Made by a program: the position numbers and the translations under genes
Shown: piece by piece, positions 55,852 through 64,000 of the stretch
Layout: each line of letters begins with the position of its first letter
Numbering within the stretch: position 1 is the stretch's first letter
Source of the DNA: JAMHWF01 sp048500255
GTDB taxonomy: Bacteria > Pseudomonadota > Gammaproteobacteria > Burkholderiales > Burkholderiaceae_C
Reading direction: 5' to 3'
Assembly (NCBI GenBank): GCA_048500255.1
Contig: JASNYH010000006.1
Coordinates: 124,001-188,000, forward strand
Length of the DNA: 64,000 bases
The notes under the pieces: generated by a model
What the model was told of the DNA's origin: nothing
What the model saw: only the letters and a program-made list of their open reading frames with translations
Database searches by the model: none

Positions 55852-57750
55852 TCAGCTGTTGGCGGCCGGGCGCAGCAGCGCCGGCCGCGCGCCGTAGCGC
55901 TCGAGCACGGCCTGCTCGATGCCGGCGGCGTCGAGGCCGACCATCGCCAGCAGCTTGGCTGGATCGCCGTGCTCGATGAACTCGTCGGGCAGGCCGAGCT
56001 GCAGCACCGGCACGTCGAGGCCCGCCGCCTGCAGCGCCTCGAGCACGGCGCTGCCGGCACCGCCCTGGATGCAGCCCTCCTCGACGGTGACCAGCGCCTC
56101 GTGGCTGCGCGCCAGCTCGGCGACGAGCGCGGCGTCGAGCGGCTTGGCGTAGCGCATGTTGGCGACCGTCGCGTCGAGTTTGTCGGCGGCGGCCAGCGCC
56201 GGAAAGAGCACCGGGCCGAAGGCGAGGATGGCGATGCGCTGGCCCTGGCGGCGCACTTCGCCGCGGCCCCAGGGCAGCGATTCGAGCTTGCGCTCGACGG
56301 CCACGCCGACGCCGGCGCCGCGCGGATAGCGCACGGCCACCGGGTGGTCCTGGCGGAACGCCGTCGTCAGCGCCCGGCGGCACTCGTTCTCGTCGGCCGG
56401 CACCAGCACGCTGACGTTGGGGATGCAGCGCAGGTAGGCGATGTCGTAGGCGCCGGCGTGCGTCGCGCCGTCGGCGCCGACGATGCCGGCGCGGTCGAGC
56501 GCGAACACGACGGGCAGGTTCTGGATCGCCACGTCGTGCACCAGCTGGTCGTAGGCGCGCTGCAGGAAGGTCGAGTAGATGGCGACGACCGGCTTGAGGC
56601 CGTCGCAGGCGAGACCGGCGGCGAACGTGACGGCGTGCTGCTCGGCGATGCCGACGTCGAAGTAGCGCTTCGGGAAGCGCTGCTCGAACTCGACCATGCC
56701 CGAGCCCTCGCGCATCGCCGGCGTGATGCCGACGAGCCGCGCGTCGTGCTCGGCCATGTCGCAGAGCCAGTCGCCGAACACCTGCGTGAACGCCGGCTTG
56801 GGCGGCGTCGCGGGCTTCTTGATGCCTTGCGCCGGATCGAACTTGCCCGGGCCGTGGTAGGCGATCGGGTCGGCCTCGGCGAGCTTGTAGCCGTAGCCCT
56901 TCTTGGTGACGACGTGCAGGAACTGCGGGCCACGGTGCTGCTGCATCTGCGAGCGCAGGTTCTCGAGCGTCGGGATCAGCGCGCCGAGGTCGTGCCCGTC
57001 GATCGGGCCGACGTAGTTGAAGCCGAACTCCTCGAAGATGGTGCCCGGCACGACCATGCCCTTGGCGTGCTCCTCGAAGCGGCGCGCCAGCTCGAGCAGC
57101 GGCGGCGCGTTCTTGAGCACCGCCTTGGCGCCCTCGCGAGCGGCGGCGTAGAAGTTGCCACTCATCAGGCGCGCCAGGTACTTGTTGAGCGCGCCGACGG
57201 GCGGCGAGATCGACATGTCGTTGTCGTTGAGCACGACGAGCATGTCGGTGTGCGACACGCCGGCGTTGTTGAGCGCCTCGAACGCCATGCCGGCGCTCAT
57301 CGCGCCGTCGCCGATCACGGCGACGCACTGGCGCTGCTCGCCCTTGAGCCTGGCGGCGACCGCCATGCCGAGCGCGGCGGCGATCGACGTCGACGAATGC
57401 GCCGTGCCGAAGGTGTCGTACTCGCTCTCGTCGCGCCGCGGGAAGCCGCTCACGCCGCCCAACTGGCGCAGCGTGTGCATGCGGTCGCGCCGGCCGGTCA
57501 GGATCTTGTGCGGGTAGGTCTGGTGGCCGACGTCCCACACCAGGCGGTCGTTCGGCGTGTCGAACACGTAGTGCAGCGCGATCGTCAGCTCGACGGTGCC
57601 GAGGTTGCTCGACAGGTGGCCACCGGTCTGCGACACGCTGTGCAGCACGAAGTCGCGCAGCTCGGCGGCGAGCTGCGGCAGCTGCGCGCGCGTCAGCCGG
57701 CGCAGGTCGGCCGGGCTGTCGATCGTCTCGAGCAAGGGATGTTCGGTCAC
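55852..57750 (-). CDS. dxs: 1-deoxy-D-xylulose-5-phosphate synthase
   Basis: Thiamine-diphosphate enzyme (632 residues) that starts the MEP isoprenoid pathway. SQTGGHLSSNLGTVELTIALHY, the ThDP site GDGAMSAGMAFEALNNAG, GIAEQHAVTFAAGLA and DRAGIVGADGATHAG are diagnostic. The start is GTG at 57750, overlapping the ispA stop (GTGA). With ispA and xseB it forms the usual run, linking precursor and farnesyl diphosphate synthesis. Confidence 0.97.
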   Translation of the reverse strand: MTEHPLLETIDSPADLRRLTRAQLPQLAAELRDFVLHSVSQTGGHLSSNLGTVELTIALHYVFDTPNDRLVWDVGHQTYPHKILTGRRDRMHTLRQLGGVSGFPRRDESEYDTFGTAHSSTSIAAALGMAVAARLKGEQRQCVAVIGDGAMSAGMAFEALNNAGVSHTDMLVVLNDNDMSISPPVGALNKYLARLMSGNFYAAAREGAKAVLKNAPPLLELARRFEEHAKGMVVPGTIFEEFGFNYVGPIDGHDLGALIPTLENLRSQMQQHRGPQFLHVVTKKGYGYKLAEADPIAYHGPGKFDPAQGIKKPATPPKPAFTQVFGDWLCDMAEHDARLVGITPAMREGSGMVEFEQRFPKRYFDVGIAEQHAVTFAAGLACDGLKPVVAIYSTFLQRAYDQLVHDVAIQNLPVVFALDRAGIVGADGATHAGAYDIAYLRCIPNVSVLVPADENECRRALTTAFRQDHPVAVRYPRGAGVGVAVERKLESLPWGRGEVRRQGQRIAILAFGPVLFPALAAADKLDATVANMRYAKPLDAALVAELARSHEALVTVEEGCIQGGAGSAVLEALQAAGLDVPVLQLGLPDEFIEHGDPAKLLAMVGLDAAGIEQAVLERYGARPALLRPAANS

Positions 57751-58664
57751 GAGTCGCGCTCCACCACCTTGTCGGCCAGCAGGCTGAGCCAGGCCGTGTC
57801 GGCCAGGCCGCTGGCCGCCAGCGCCGCCTGCGCCTGGTCGCGCAGGTGCTCGGCGTGCAGCCGCGCGGCGCCCAGGCCGAGCACCGACACGTAGGTCGGC
57901 TTGTTGTCGTTGGAATCCTTGCCCGCCGTCTTGCCGAGCGTCTCGGAGGCCTGCGTCACGTCGAGGATGTCGTCGACGACCTGGAACGCCAGGCCGATCG
58001 CCGCGCCGTACTCCGACAGACGCTGCCAGGCCGTCGCGTCGGTGCGGCCGCAGCTCGCGCCCATCAGCACGCTGGCCTGCAGCAGCGCGCCCGTCTTGCG
58101 GCGGTGCATGTCGCGCAGCGCGCGTTCGTCGAGGCGCTTGCCGATGCTCGCCAGGTCGATCGCCTGGCCGCCGGCCATGCCGGCGTGGCCGGCCGAGCGC
58201 GCGAGCAGCGCGCACAGCCGCGCCTGCAACTCGGGCGGCACACCGTCGGTGCCCGGGAACGCGGCGCTGTCGGCGGCGCTGGGCGTCAGCACCTCGAAGG
58301 CCAGCGCCTGCATGGCGTCGCCGGCGAGCATGGCCTGCGCCTCGCCGAACTTGACGTGCACCGTCGGCTTGCCCCGGCGCAGCACGTCGTTGTCCATGCA
58401 CGGCATGTCGTCGTGGATCAGCGAATAGGCGTGGATCAGCTCGACGGCCACCGCGGCGCGCAGCGCCGCCTCGTGCAGGCCGCCGACCGCCTGCGACGCC
58501 GCCAGCACGAGCAGCGGGCGCAACCGCTTGCCGCCGTCGAGCACGCCGTAGCGCATCGCCTCGCCGAGGCCGGCGGGCGTTTGCGACGGCACCCAGCGCT
58601 CGAGCGCGGTCTCGACGCCCTCGAGTTCGGCGCGCATCCAGGCGTCGAAGTCGGCTCGCTTCAT
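57747..58664 (-). CDS. ispA: Farnesyl diphosphate synthase
   Basis: Trans-prenyltransferase (305 residues) making farnesyl diphosphate. The first aspartate-rich motif is DDMPCMDND and the second DDILD; GGKRLRPLL and LAGDAMQALAFEVL are further marks. The short FPP-type chain-length residues before the first motif (AYSLIH) fit a C15 product. ATG 58664 overlaps the xseB stop. Confidence 0.96.
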   Translation of the reverse strand: MKRADFDAWMRAELEGVETALERWVPSQTPAGLGEAMRYGVLDGGKRLRPLLVLAASQAVGGLHEAALRAAVAVELIHAYSLIHDDMPCMDNDVLRRGKPTVHVKFGEAQAMLAGDAMQALAFEVLTPSAADSAAFPGTDGVPPELQARLCALLARSAGHAGMAGGQAIDLASIGKRLDERALRDMHRRKTGALLQASVLMGASCGRTDATAWQRLSEYGAAIGLAFQVVDDILDVTQASETLGKTAGKDSNDNKPTYVSVLGLGAARLHAEHLRDQAQAALAASGLADTAWLSLLADKVVERDS

Positions 58665-58903
58665 TCGTCCTTCCAGGGCTTGAGCTGCCCGTCCTCGAGC
58701 ACCCTCACCTGCTGCTCGACGGCGTCGAGCCGCGCGCGGCAGTACGCGAGCAGCTCGGCGCCGCGCCGGTAGCTGTCGAGCAGGCGGTCGAGCGGCAGCT
58801 GGCCGCCCTCCATCGCCGCGACGAGGCGTTCGAGTTCGGCCAGCGCCTGTTCGTAGTCGGCCGGCGCGGCCGGTGCTGCCTCGGGGTTCGGAGTGTTCGC
58901 CAT
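58661..58903 (-). CDS. xseB: Exodeoxyribonuclease VII small subunit
   Basis: An 80-residue two-helix protein. Marks: YEQALAELERLVAAMEGGQLPLDRLLDSYRRG, with the conserved LE...LEGG pattern and a C-terminal helix with Cys-Arg (AYCRARLDAVE). It binds the XseA catalytic subunit, which is outside the window. It is first in the xseB-ispA-dxs run, as in most proteobacteria. Confidence 0.95.
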   Translation of the reverse strand: MANTPNPEAAPAAPADYEQALAELERLVAAMEGGQLPLDRLLDSYRRGAELLAYCRARLDAVEQQVRVLEDGQLKPWKDE

Positions 58904-59057
58904 AACGGTGCAAGAGCGAGATTGTAGTCAGCCGGAACTCGCGGGGCGCCCCGCGGTCGCACCCTTCTGCCCGCGAGGTCGGCGCCGAGGGCGCCGCAGT
59001 TACCGCTGGGTACAATCCCGGGCCCGCCGCGACACGCCCATCGCGGCCTTCGTGGTT

Positions 59058-59078
59058 CCACCCGCGCCGTGCGGGTGG
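59058..59078 (+). promoter_or_regulatory. Leader hairpin upstream of the Rieske oxygenase gene
   Basis: A perfect 8-base stem (59058-59065 with 59071-59078) with a five-base loop, 36 bases before the ATG. Five Ts lie 15 bases further on, too far for a normal terminator. It could be a 5' leader structure; no known riboswitch class fits. Confidence 0.3.
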
Positions 59079-59113
59079 CGGGTTGACATCGGTTTTTGGA
59101 GATCCTGGGGATC

Positions 59114-60238
59114 ATGTCGGACCTGAGCATCGGCCTCGAGTCGCTGGAGCGCGCGCGCACCCAGTTGTCCGTTTCCACCTATTTCGACGAGGGCCTGTTT
59201 CGCCGGGAACAGGAACTCATCTTCGATGCCGGCCCGCGCTACCTCGGGCACGAGCTCGCCGTGCCGGAGGTCGGCGACCACCACGCGCTGCCCCAGGAGG
59301 GCGAAGGCCGCGCCCTCGTGCGCACGGCGCGCGGCGTCGAGCTGATCTCCAACGTGTGCCGCCACCGCCAGGCCGTGATGCTGCGCGGGCGCGGCAACTC
59401 GGGCAGCCACATCGTGTGCCCGCTGCACCGCTGGACCTACGACCTGCAGGGCCGGCTGATCGGCGCGCCGCACTTCCCCGACGACCCCTGCCTGCACCTG
59501 AACAACTATCCGCTGCAGTCGTGGAACGGCCTGCTGTTCGAGCGAAAGCCGGGCGGGCGCGACGTCGTCGCCGACCTCGACGGCGTCGGTGCGCGGCCCG
59601 AGTTCGACTTCGCGGGCTACCAGTTCGACCGCGCCGTGATGCACGAGTGCGACTACAACTGGAAGACGTTCATCGAGGTCTATCTCGAGGACTACCACGT
59701 CGGGCCGTTCCATCCCGGGCTGGGCAACTTCGTCACCTGCGAAGACCTGCGCTGGGAGATGGGGCGCGAGCACTCGGTGCAGACGGTGGGCGTGGCCAAC
59801 GCGCTCGGCCGCGCCGGCTCCGACGTGTACCGCAAGTGGCATGAGGTGCTGCTCAACTACCGCGGCGGCGAGCCGCCGGCGCGCGGCGCCGTCTGGCTGA
59901 CCTACTACCCGACGACGATGGTCGAGTGGTATCCGCACGTGCTCGTCGTCTCGACGCTGTTCCCGCGCGGGCCGCGCAAGACGCTCAACGTCGTCGAGTT
60001 CTTCTACCCCGAGGAGATCGTCGCCTTCGAGCGCGAGTTCGTCGAGGCGCAGCAGGCCGCCTACATGGAGACCTGCGACGAGGACGACGAGATCGCGCTG
60101 CGCATGGACGCCGGCCGCCAGGCGCTGATGGAACGCGGCGACGACGAGGTCGGCCCTTACCAGAGCCCGATGGAAGACGGCATGCAGCAGTTCCACGAGT
60201 GGTACCGCGCGCGCATGCAGCTCGACCAGGCCGGATGA
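59114..60238 (+). CDS. Rieske-type aromatic ring-hydroxylating oxygenase, alpha subunit
   Basis: A 374-residue oxygenase with N-terminal Rieske [2Fe-2S] domain (ligands C82, H84, C102, H105: VCRHRQ...VCPLHRW) and C-terminal catalytic domain with the mononuclear iron histidines H195 and H200 in DYHVGPFH. No beta subunit, ferredoxin or reductase gene adjoins it. The gene beside xseB-ispA-dxs is common in Burkholderiales; its substrate is unknown to me. Start ATG 59114 is chosen over a TTG at 59096. Its stop overlaps the EamA gene (ATGA). Confidence 0.9.
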   Translation: MSDLSIGLESLERARTQLSVSTYFDEGLFRREQELIFDAGPRYLGHELAVPEVGDHHALPQEGEGRALVRTARGVELISNVCRHRQAVMLRGRGNSGSHIVCPLHRWTYDLQGRLIGAPHFPDDPCLHLNNYPLQSWNGLLFERKPGGRDVVADLDGVGARPEFDFAGYQFDRAVMHECDYNWKTFIEVYLEDYHVGPFHPGLGNFVTCEDLRWEMGREHSVQTVGVANALGRAGSDVYRKWHEVLLNYRGGEPPARGAVWLTYYPTTMVEWYPHVLVVSTLFPRGPRKTLNVVEFFYPEEIVAFEREFVEAQQAAYMETCDEDDEIALRMDAGRQALMERGDDEVGPYQSPMEDGMQQFHEWYRARMQLDQAG

Positions 60239-61137
60239 CGCGCGTGCCGGCGCCGGCCCTGATGGTCGGCGCGTCGTTCCTGTTCGCGACGATGGGGCTG
60301 TGCGTCAAGCTCGCCGCGGCGTACTACACGCCGGGCGAGATCGTCTTCTACCGCGGCCTGATCGGCACCGGCGCGCTCGCCGTCGTGGCGCGCATGCACG
60401 GCGGCACGCTGCGCACCGCGCTGCCGGCGATGCATTTCTGGCGCAGCCTGACGGGCGTCATCGCCCTGGTGTGCTGGTTCTATGCGATCGGCGAGCTGCC
60501 GCTGGCCACGGCGATGACGCTGAACTACATGTCGTCGGTATGGATGGCGCTGTTCCTCATCGGCGGCGCCGTGCTGGTGGGCGCCGCGCGCGTCGATGCG
60601 CGCCTCGTCGCAACCGTGCTGATCGGCTTCGCCGGCGTCGCGCTGGTGCTGCGGCCGACGATGGACCGCGATCTGCTGTGGCCCGGCCTCGTCGGCCTGC
60701 TGTCGGGCATGCTGTCGGCGCTGGCCTACCTGCAGGTGACGGCGCTCGGCCGCGCCGGCGAGCCCGAGTACCGCGTCGTCTTCTACTTCTCGCTCGGCGG
60801 CCTGGCCGCCGGCGCGGCGACGATGCTGTGGAGCGGCGCGTCGCCGCACGCGAGCCTCCTCGGCGTGCTGTGGCTCGCGGCGGTGGGCGTGACGGCGACG
60901 GCGGCGCAGCTGATGATGACGCGCGCCTATGCGACGGGCCGCCCGCTCGTCAACGCCAGCCTGCAGTACCTCGGCATCGCCTGGGCCTTCGTCTACGGCG
61001 TGACGATCTTCGACGACCCGGTGACGGCGATGGCGCTCGCGGGCATGCTGCTGATCGTCGGCGCCGGCCTGGGCGCAACGCTGCTGCGCAATCGTGCGGC
61101 GCCGGCCGAGGCGACGCATTCCGTGCTCGAGCCGTGA
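60235..61137 (+). CDS. EamA (DMT superfamily) transporter
   Basis: A 300-residue inner-membrane protein with ten hydrophobic segments in two EamA repeats (first ALMVGASFLFATMGLCVKLAA, second starting LVGLLSGMLSALAYLQV). It overlaps the Rieske gene by ATGA and is therefore probably made with it; exporting or importing a compound related to the oxygenase is possible but only inferred. It differs from the EamA protein at 20552 and is not a duplicate. Confidence 0.88.
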   Translation: MTRVPAPALMVGASFLFATMGLCVKLAAAYYTPGEIVFYRGLIGTGALAVVARMHGGTLRTALPAMHFWRSLTGVIALVCWFYAIGELPLATAMTLNYMSSVWMALFLIGGAVLVGAARVDARLVATVLIGFAGVALVLRPTMDRDLLWPGLVGLLSGMLSALAYLQVTALGRAGEPEYRVVFYFSLGGLAAGAATMLWSGASPHASLLGVLWLAAVGVTATAAQLMMTRAYATGRPLVNASLQYLGIAWAFVYGVTIFDDPVTAMALAGMLLIVGAGLGATLLRNRAAPAEATHSVLEP

Positions 61138-61160
61138 CGCGCCCCGGAGAAGGAACGACG

Positions 61161-62015
61161 ATGACGACGTGGACCACGCTGATCGATGCCCCCGCGCTGC
61201 GCGCGGCGCTGGCGGCCGGCACGCCGCCGCTGGTGGTCGTCGACGCCGGCTTCGACCTCGCCGACACCGGCGCCGGCGAGCGCGACCACGCCGCCGGCCA
61301 CCTGCCCGGCGCGCTGTACTGGCATCTCGACCGCGACCTCTCGGGCGCGAAGACGGGCCGCAACGGCCGCCATCCGCTGCCCGAGCGCGCCGCGTTCGCC
61401 GCCACCGCCGGCGCGGCCGGCATCGCGCCGGCGACACAGGTCGTCGTCTACGACGCGCAAGGCGGTGTCTATGCCAGCCGCGCCTGGTGGCTGCTGCGAT
61501 GGCTCGGCCACACGGCAGTCGCCGTGCTCGACGGCGGCCGCGCCGCCTGGCTTGCCGCCGGCGGCCCGCTGACCGCCGAGCCGACGCCGCGCACCGCCGC
61601 TACCGCGCCCTACCCGCAGCGCGAGAGCCTCGCGCCCGCGCTCGACGCCGACGCGCTGGCCGCGCGGCTGGGCGCCGTGGCGCTGCTCGACGCCCGCACA
61701 CCCGAGCGCTTTCGCGGCGAGGTCGAGCCGCTCGACGCCAAGGCGGGCCACATTCCCGGTTCGTTGAACCGGCCGTTCAAGGACAACCTCGGCGCCGGCG
61801 CGCGCTTCAAGAGCGCCGAACACCTGCGCGCCGAGTTCGCGGCCCTGATCGGCGCGCAGCAGCCGGCCGAGGTGGTGCACGCCTGCGGCTCGGGCGTCAC
61901 CGCCTGCCACAACCTGCTCGCGATGGAAATCGCCGGCCTCGCCGGATCGGTGCTCTATCCGGGCTCGTGGAGCGAGTGGTCGTCGGACCCGCAGCGACCG
62001 ATCGCCCTCGGCTGA
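61161..62015 (+). CDS. sseA: Sulfurtransferase (thiosulfate/3-mercaptopyruvate type)
   Basis: A 284-residue tandem rhodanese. The inactive first domain has GERDHAAGHLPGALYWHLDRDLSG; the second domain carries the active cysteine C242 in HACGSGVTACHNLLAM. The loop Cys-Gly-Ser-Gly-Val-Thr is the mercaptopyruvate sulfurtransferase form rather than the thiosulfate form. ATG 61161 follows GGAGAAGGAA. It trails the EamA gene by 23 bases. Confidence 0.92.
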   Translation: MTTWTTLIDAPALRAALAAGTPPLVVVDAGFDLADTGAGERDHAAGHLPGALYWHLDRDLSGAKTGRNGRHPLPERAAFAATAGAAGIAPATQVVVYDAQGGVYASRAWWLLRWLGHTAVAVLDGGRAAWLAAGGPLTAEPTPRTAATAPYPQRESLAPALDADALAARLGAVALLDARTPERFRGEVEPLDAKAGHIPGSLNRPFKDNLGAGARFKSAEHLRAEFAALIGAQQPAEVVHACGSGVTACHNLLAMEIAGLAGSVLYPGSWSEWSSDPQRPIALG

Positions 62016-62133
62016 GCACAGCCGCCGAGAACCGCGGCAGCGTCCATTCCCGATTGACCTGCCGCAAGCCGGCGGCTACCGTTCGATCGAACAATGGCGC
62101 GTCCGCTCAACTGCCGGTGAGGAGGCTTCGAAC

Positions 62134-62568
62134 ATGTACCAGCGCATCCTGGTTCCGACCGACGGCTCCGACATCACGAAGAAGGCCGTCGACACCGCCA
62201 TCAAGCTGTCGAAGCTGATGGGCGCGCAGCTCTACGCGCTCAGCGTCAAGGAGCCGTTCCCGTACAGCGCCATCTCCGAGATGCAGCCGACGCCGCCGCA
62301 GGAGTTCTACGACGCGCAGGACCGCATCGCCACCGCGCGGGTCGACGAGGTGCGCAGCGCCTGCACCGCTGCCGGCCTGGCGTGCAACGCCAGCACCGTC
62401 GAGGCGCTGCACCCCTGGGAGGCGATCGTCGAGCATGCGCAGACCCACGGCTGCGACCTGATCGTGATGGCGTCGCACGGCCGGCGCGGCATGTCGGCGC
62501 TGCTGCTGGGCAGCGAGACGCAGCGCGTGCTGATCCACAGCAAGGTGCCGGTGCTGATCGTGCGCTGA
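62134..62568 (+). CDS. Universal stress protein (UspA family)
   Basis: A 144-residue UspA protein. It begins YQRILVPTDGSDITKKAVD and ends with the ATP-binding loop VMASHGRRGMSALLLGSETQRVL followed by VPVLIVR, so it is probably of the ATP-binding class. A GGTGAGGAGG-type ribosome site precedes ATG. It is convergent with the ZIP transporter gene. Confidence 0.95.
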   Translation: MYQRILVPTDGSDITKKAVDTAIKLSKLMGAQLYALSVKEPFPYSAISEMQPTPPQEFYDAQDRIATARVDEVRSACTAAGLACNASTVEALHPWEAIVEHAQTHGCDLIVMASHGRRGMSALLLGSETQRVLIHSKVPVLIVR

Positions 62569-62596
62569 CGATGCCGGGCGGCGGCCACACCGCCGT

Positions 62597-63373
62597 TCAA
62601 TGCCCGTGCACCGCCTCGACGGCGATGAGCACGGCGATCAACCCGACGGCCAGCCAGGCCAGTTGCGCCAGCGTCTCGCGTATCGACAGGCGGCGCTGCA
62701 GCTGCGGGATCAGGTCGGCCACCGCCACGTAGACGAAGCTGCTCGCCGCCACGACGAGCAGGTACGGGAACAGCGCCTCCCACGGCCCGATCACGAAGTA
62801 GCCGAGCACGCCGCCGACCACCGCCGCCAGCCCCGACAGCGCGTTGTAGGTGAGCGCGCGGGCGCGGCTCAGCCCGGCGTTGAGCAGCACGATGTAGTCG
62901 CCGACCTCCTGCGGGATCTCGTGCGCGACGATGGCCAGCGCCGTCGCGAAGCCGAGCCGCACGTCGGCGAGGAAGGCCGCGGCGATGATCACGCCGTCGC
63001 AGAAGTTGTGGATGCTGTCGCCGAGCAGCACGCTCCAGCCGCCGCGGCCGGCCTGCTCGGCGTCGAAATCGTGGTGGTGGTGGTGGCCGTCGCCCTCGTG
63101 GTGGTGGCCGTGCCGGTAGAGCTCGGCCTTCTCGAGCAGGAAGAAGAACAGCAGCCCTCCGAGCAGCGTCGCGAAGAGCGCCTGCGGCGGCGCCTGGCTC
63201 TCGAAGGCCTCGGGCAGCACGCTCAGCAGCGCCGTGGCCAGCAGCACGCCGGCCGACAGGCTGACGAGGTGGCGTACGACGCGCGTCAGCACGCCCACGG
63301 TGAGGCTGGCCGCGATCGCCACCGACAGCAGTCCGCCGGCCAGCGTCACGGCCACGATGTAGAGCAGGGTCAT
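62597..63373 (-). CDS. ZIP family metal transporter
   Basis: A 258-residue eight-helix importer of divalent metals. The transport-site motifs are HNFCDGVIIAAAF (helix 4) and HEIPQEVGDYIVLL (helix 5). The cytoplasmic loop between helices 3 and 4 is histidine-rich (YRHGHHHEGDGHHHHHDF), a metal-binding loop typical of the family. ATG 63373 removes an unlikely arginine-rich extension. Zinc is the usual substrate, iron and manganese are possible. Confidence 0.92.
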   Translation of the reverse strand: MTLLYIVAVTLAGGLLSVAIAASLTVGVLTRVVRHLVSLSAGVLLATALLSVLPEAFESQAPPQALFATLLGGLLFFFLLEKAELYRHGHHHEGDGHHHHHDFDAEQAGRGGWSVLLGDSIHNFCDGVIIAAAFLADVRLGFATALAIVAHEIPQEVGDYIVLLNAGLSRARALTYNALSGLAAVVGGVLGYFVIGPWEALFPYLLVVAASSFVYVAVADLIPQLQRRLSIRETLAQLAWLAVGLIAVLIAVEAVHGH

Positions 63374-63481
63374 CGGGTCGCTTTCCACGCGAAACCGCAG
63401 CCGGGCGGCGCAGTCGCGGCGCACATCTTACGGGCCGCGCGCGACGCGGACGGCACGACGCCTGCCCGCACAATGGCGCGC

Positions 63482-64000
63482 ATGCCCTCGCCTCCTGCTG
63501 CTGCCCCCTGGACCGAGCCGCTGGCGGCGGTCGACATCGGATCGAACAGCTTTCGCCTCGAGATCGGCCAGGTCGAGCAGGGTCTCTACCGCCGCGTCGA
63601 CTACCTGAAGGAGACGGTGCGCCTGGGCGGCGGCCTCGACGCCGACGGCCTGCTCGGCGAGGAAGCGATGCAGCGAGGCCTCGATTGCCTGGCGCGCTTC
63701 GCGCAGCGTCTGCGCGGCTTCGCGCCGCAGCGCGTGCGCGCCGTCGCCACGCAGACGCTACGCGAGGCACGCAACCGCGACGCCTTCCTCGCGCGCGCGC
63801 AGGCCGCGCTCGGTCTGCCGATCGAGGTGATCGCCGGCCGCGAGGAGGCACGCCTGATCTATGCCGGCGTGGCGCGGCTGCAGCCGTCGGATCGCTCGCG
63901 GCTGGTCATCGACATCGGGGGGCGTTCCACCGAGATGATCCTGGGCCGCGGCCACGTCGCGACGCGCGCCGAGTCGTTCCAGATCGGCTGCGTCAGCCTG
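63482..64000 (+). CDS. ppx: Exopolyphosphatase, 3' truncated by window end
   Basis: The first 173 residues of a Ppx/GppA phosphatase. LAAVDIGSNSFRLEIG is phosphate loop 1 and LVIDIGGRSTEMILG phosphate loop 2 of the ASKHA fold; GREEARLIYAGV lies between. It may degrade polyphosphate or pppGpp. An in-frame ATG at 63473 is an alternative start; neither has a clear ribosome site. It is divergent from the ZIP gene. Confidence 0.93.
   Translation, partial: MPSPPAAAPWTEPLAAVDIGSNSFRLEIGQVEQGLYRRVDYLKETVRLGGGLDADGLLGEEAMQRGLDCLARFAQRLRGFAPQRVRAVATQTLREARNRDAFLARAQAALGLPIEVIAGREEARLIYAGVARLQPSDRSRLVIDIGGRSTEMILGRGHVATRAESFQIGCVSL

Noticed and set aside
59083..59088. Perfect TTGACA before the Rieske gene
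   Set aside because: Only 25 bases separate it from the ATG and no -10 hexamer stands at 16-19 bases, so it would not give a usable message.

Overview
The window is a gene-dense, very GC-rich chromosomal segment of a betaproteobacterium of the order Burkholderiales. The evidence is gene order: leuC-entericidin-leuD-leuB-asd-fimV-truA-trpF-trpB-trpA-accD-folC-SPOR(dedD)-cvpA-purF-metZ-gltX is the arrangement I know from that order, as is dxs-ispA-xseB beside a Rieske oxygenase. The genus cannot be fixed from the sequence. No phage, transposase, CRISPR array or rRNA is visible, and no gene-free stretch exceeds about 210 bases.

Layout. 1-6092 (+): the end of an RND adaptor, its pump, an isoaspartate-methyltransferase-like protein and a TolC channel, i.e. 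a complete tripartite efflux route. 6118-14355 (-): a string of small accessory genes (DM13 protein, phasin-like protein, DUF3597, a poly-proline surface lipoprotein, thioesterases, HbpS-like protein, M50-type membrane protease, SRPBCC, GFA, an AAC(3)-I-like acetyltransferase, DUF962). 14352-18252 (-): LPS inner-core genes waaA and waaC with a phosphohexomutase. 18392-21451 (+): alkylation repair (Ada-AraC-AlkA fusion overlapping ogt) and an EamA exporter. 21470-23016 (-): two overlapping genes for an exported aldo/keto reductase and a histidine phosphatase. 23864-24253 (-): a tRNA operon (Ala-GGC, Glu-TTC, Asp-GTC) with a visible -10 box and terminator.

24249-42869 (-): the long housekeeping run for Glu-tRNA, methionine, purine, folate, fatty acid, tryptophan, pseudouridine, aspartate-family and leucine synthesis. 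42967-51282: a propionyl-CoA to succinyl-CoA module (biotin synthase, a candidate epimerase of the VOC fold, both carboxylase subunits, MeaB and methylmalonyl-CoA mutase) facing a divergent GntR/FCD regulator; the shared control region holds a good sigma70 promoter and two palindromes. 51966-54932: an actinobacterial-looking ATP-dependent DNA ligase, an SDR and a VOC protein. 54940-58903 (-): folE2, then dxs-ispA-xseB with overlapping ends. 59114-62568 (+): Rieske oxygenase, EamA exporter, sulfurtransferase and universal stress protein; then a ZIP metal transporter (-) and the start of ppx (+).

The points most worth following are: the chromosomal AAC(3)-I-like acetyltransferase; a duplicated 63-base unit between purF and metZ that keeps a 21-codon frame open and joins both genes by ATGA overlaps; the 24-proline lipoprotein with a TbpB-like C terminus; the mcm/gntR control region; and the LigB-like ligase.
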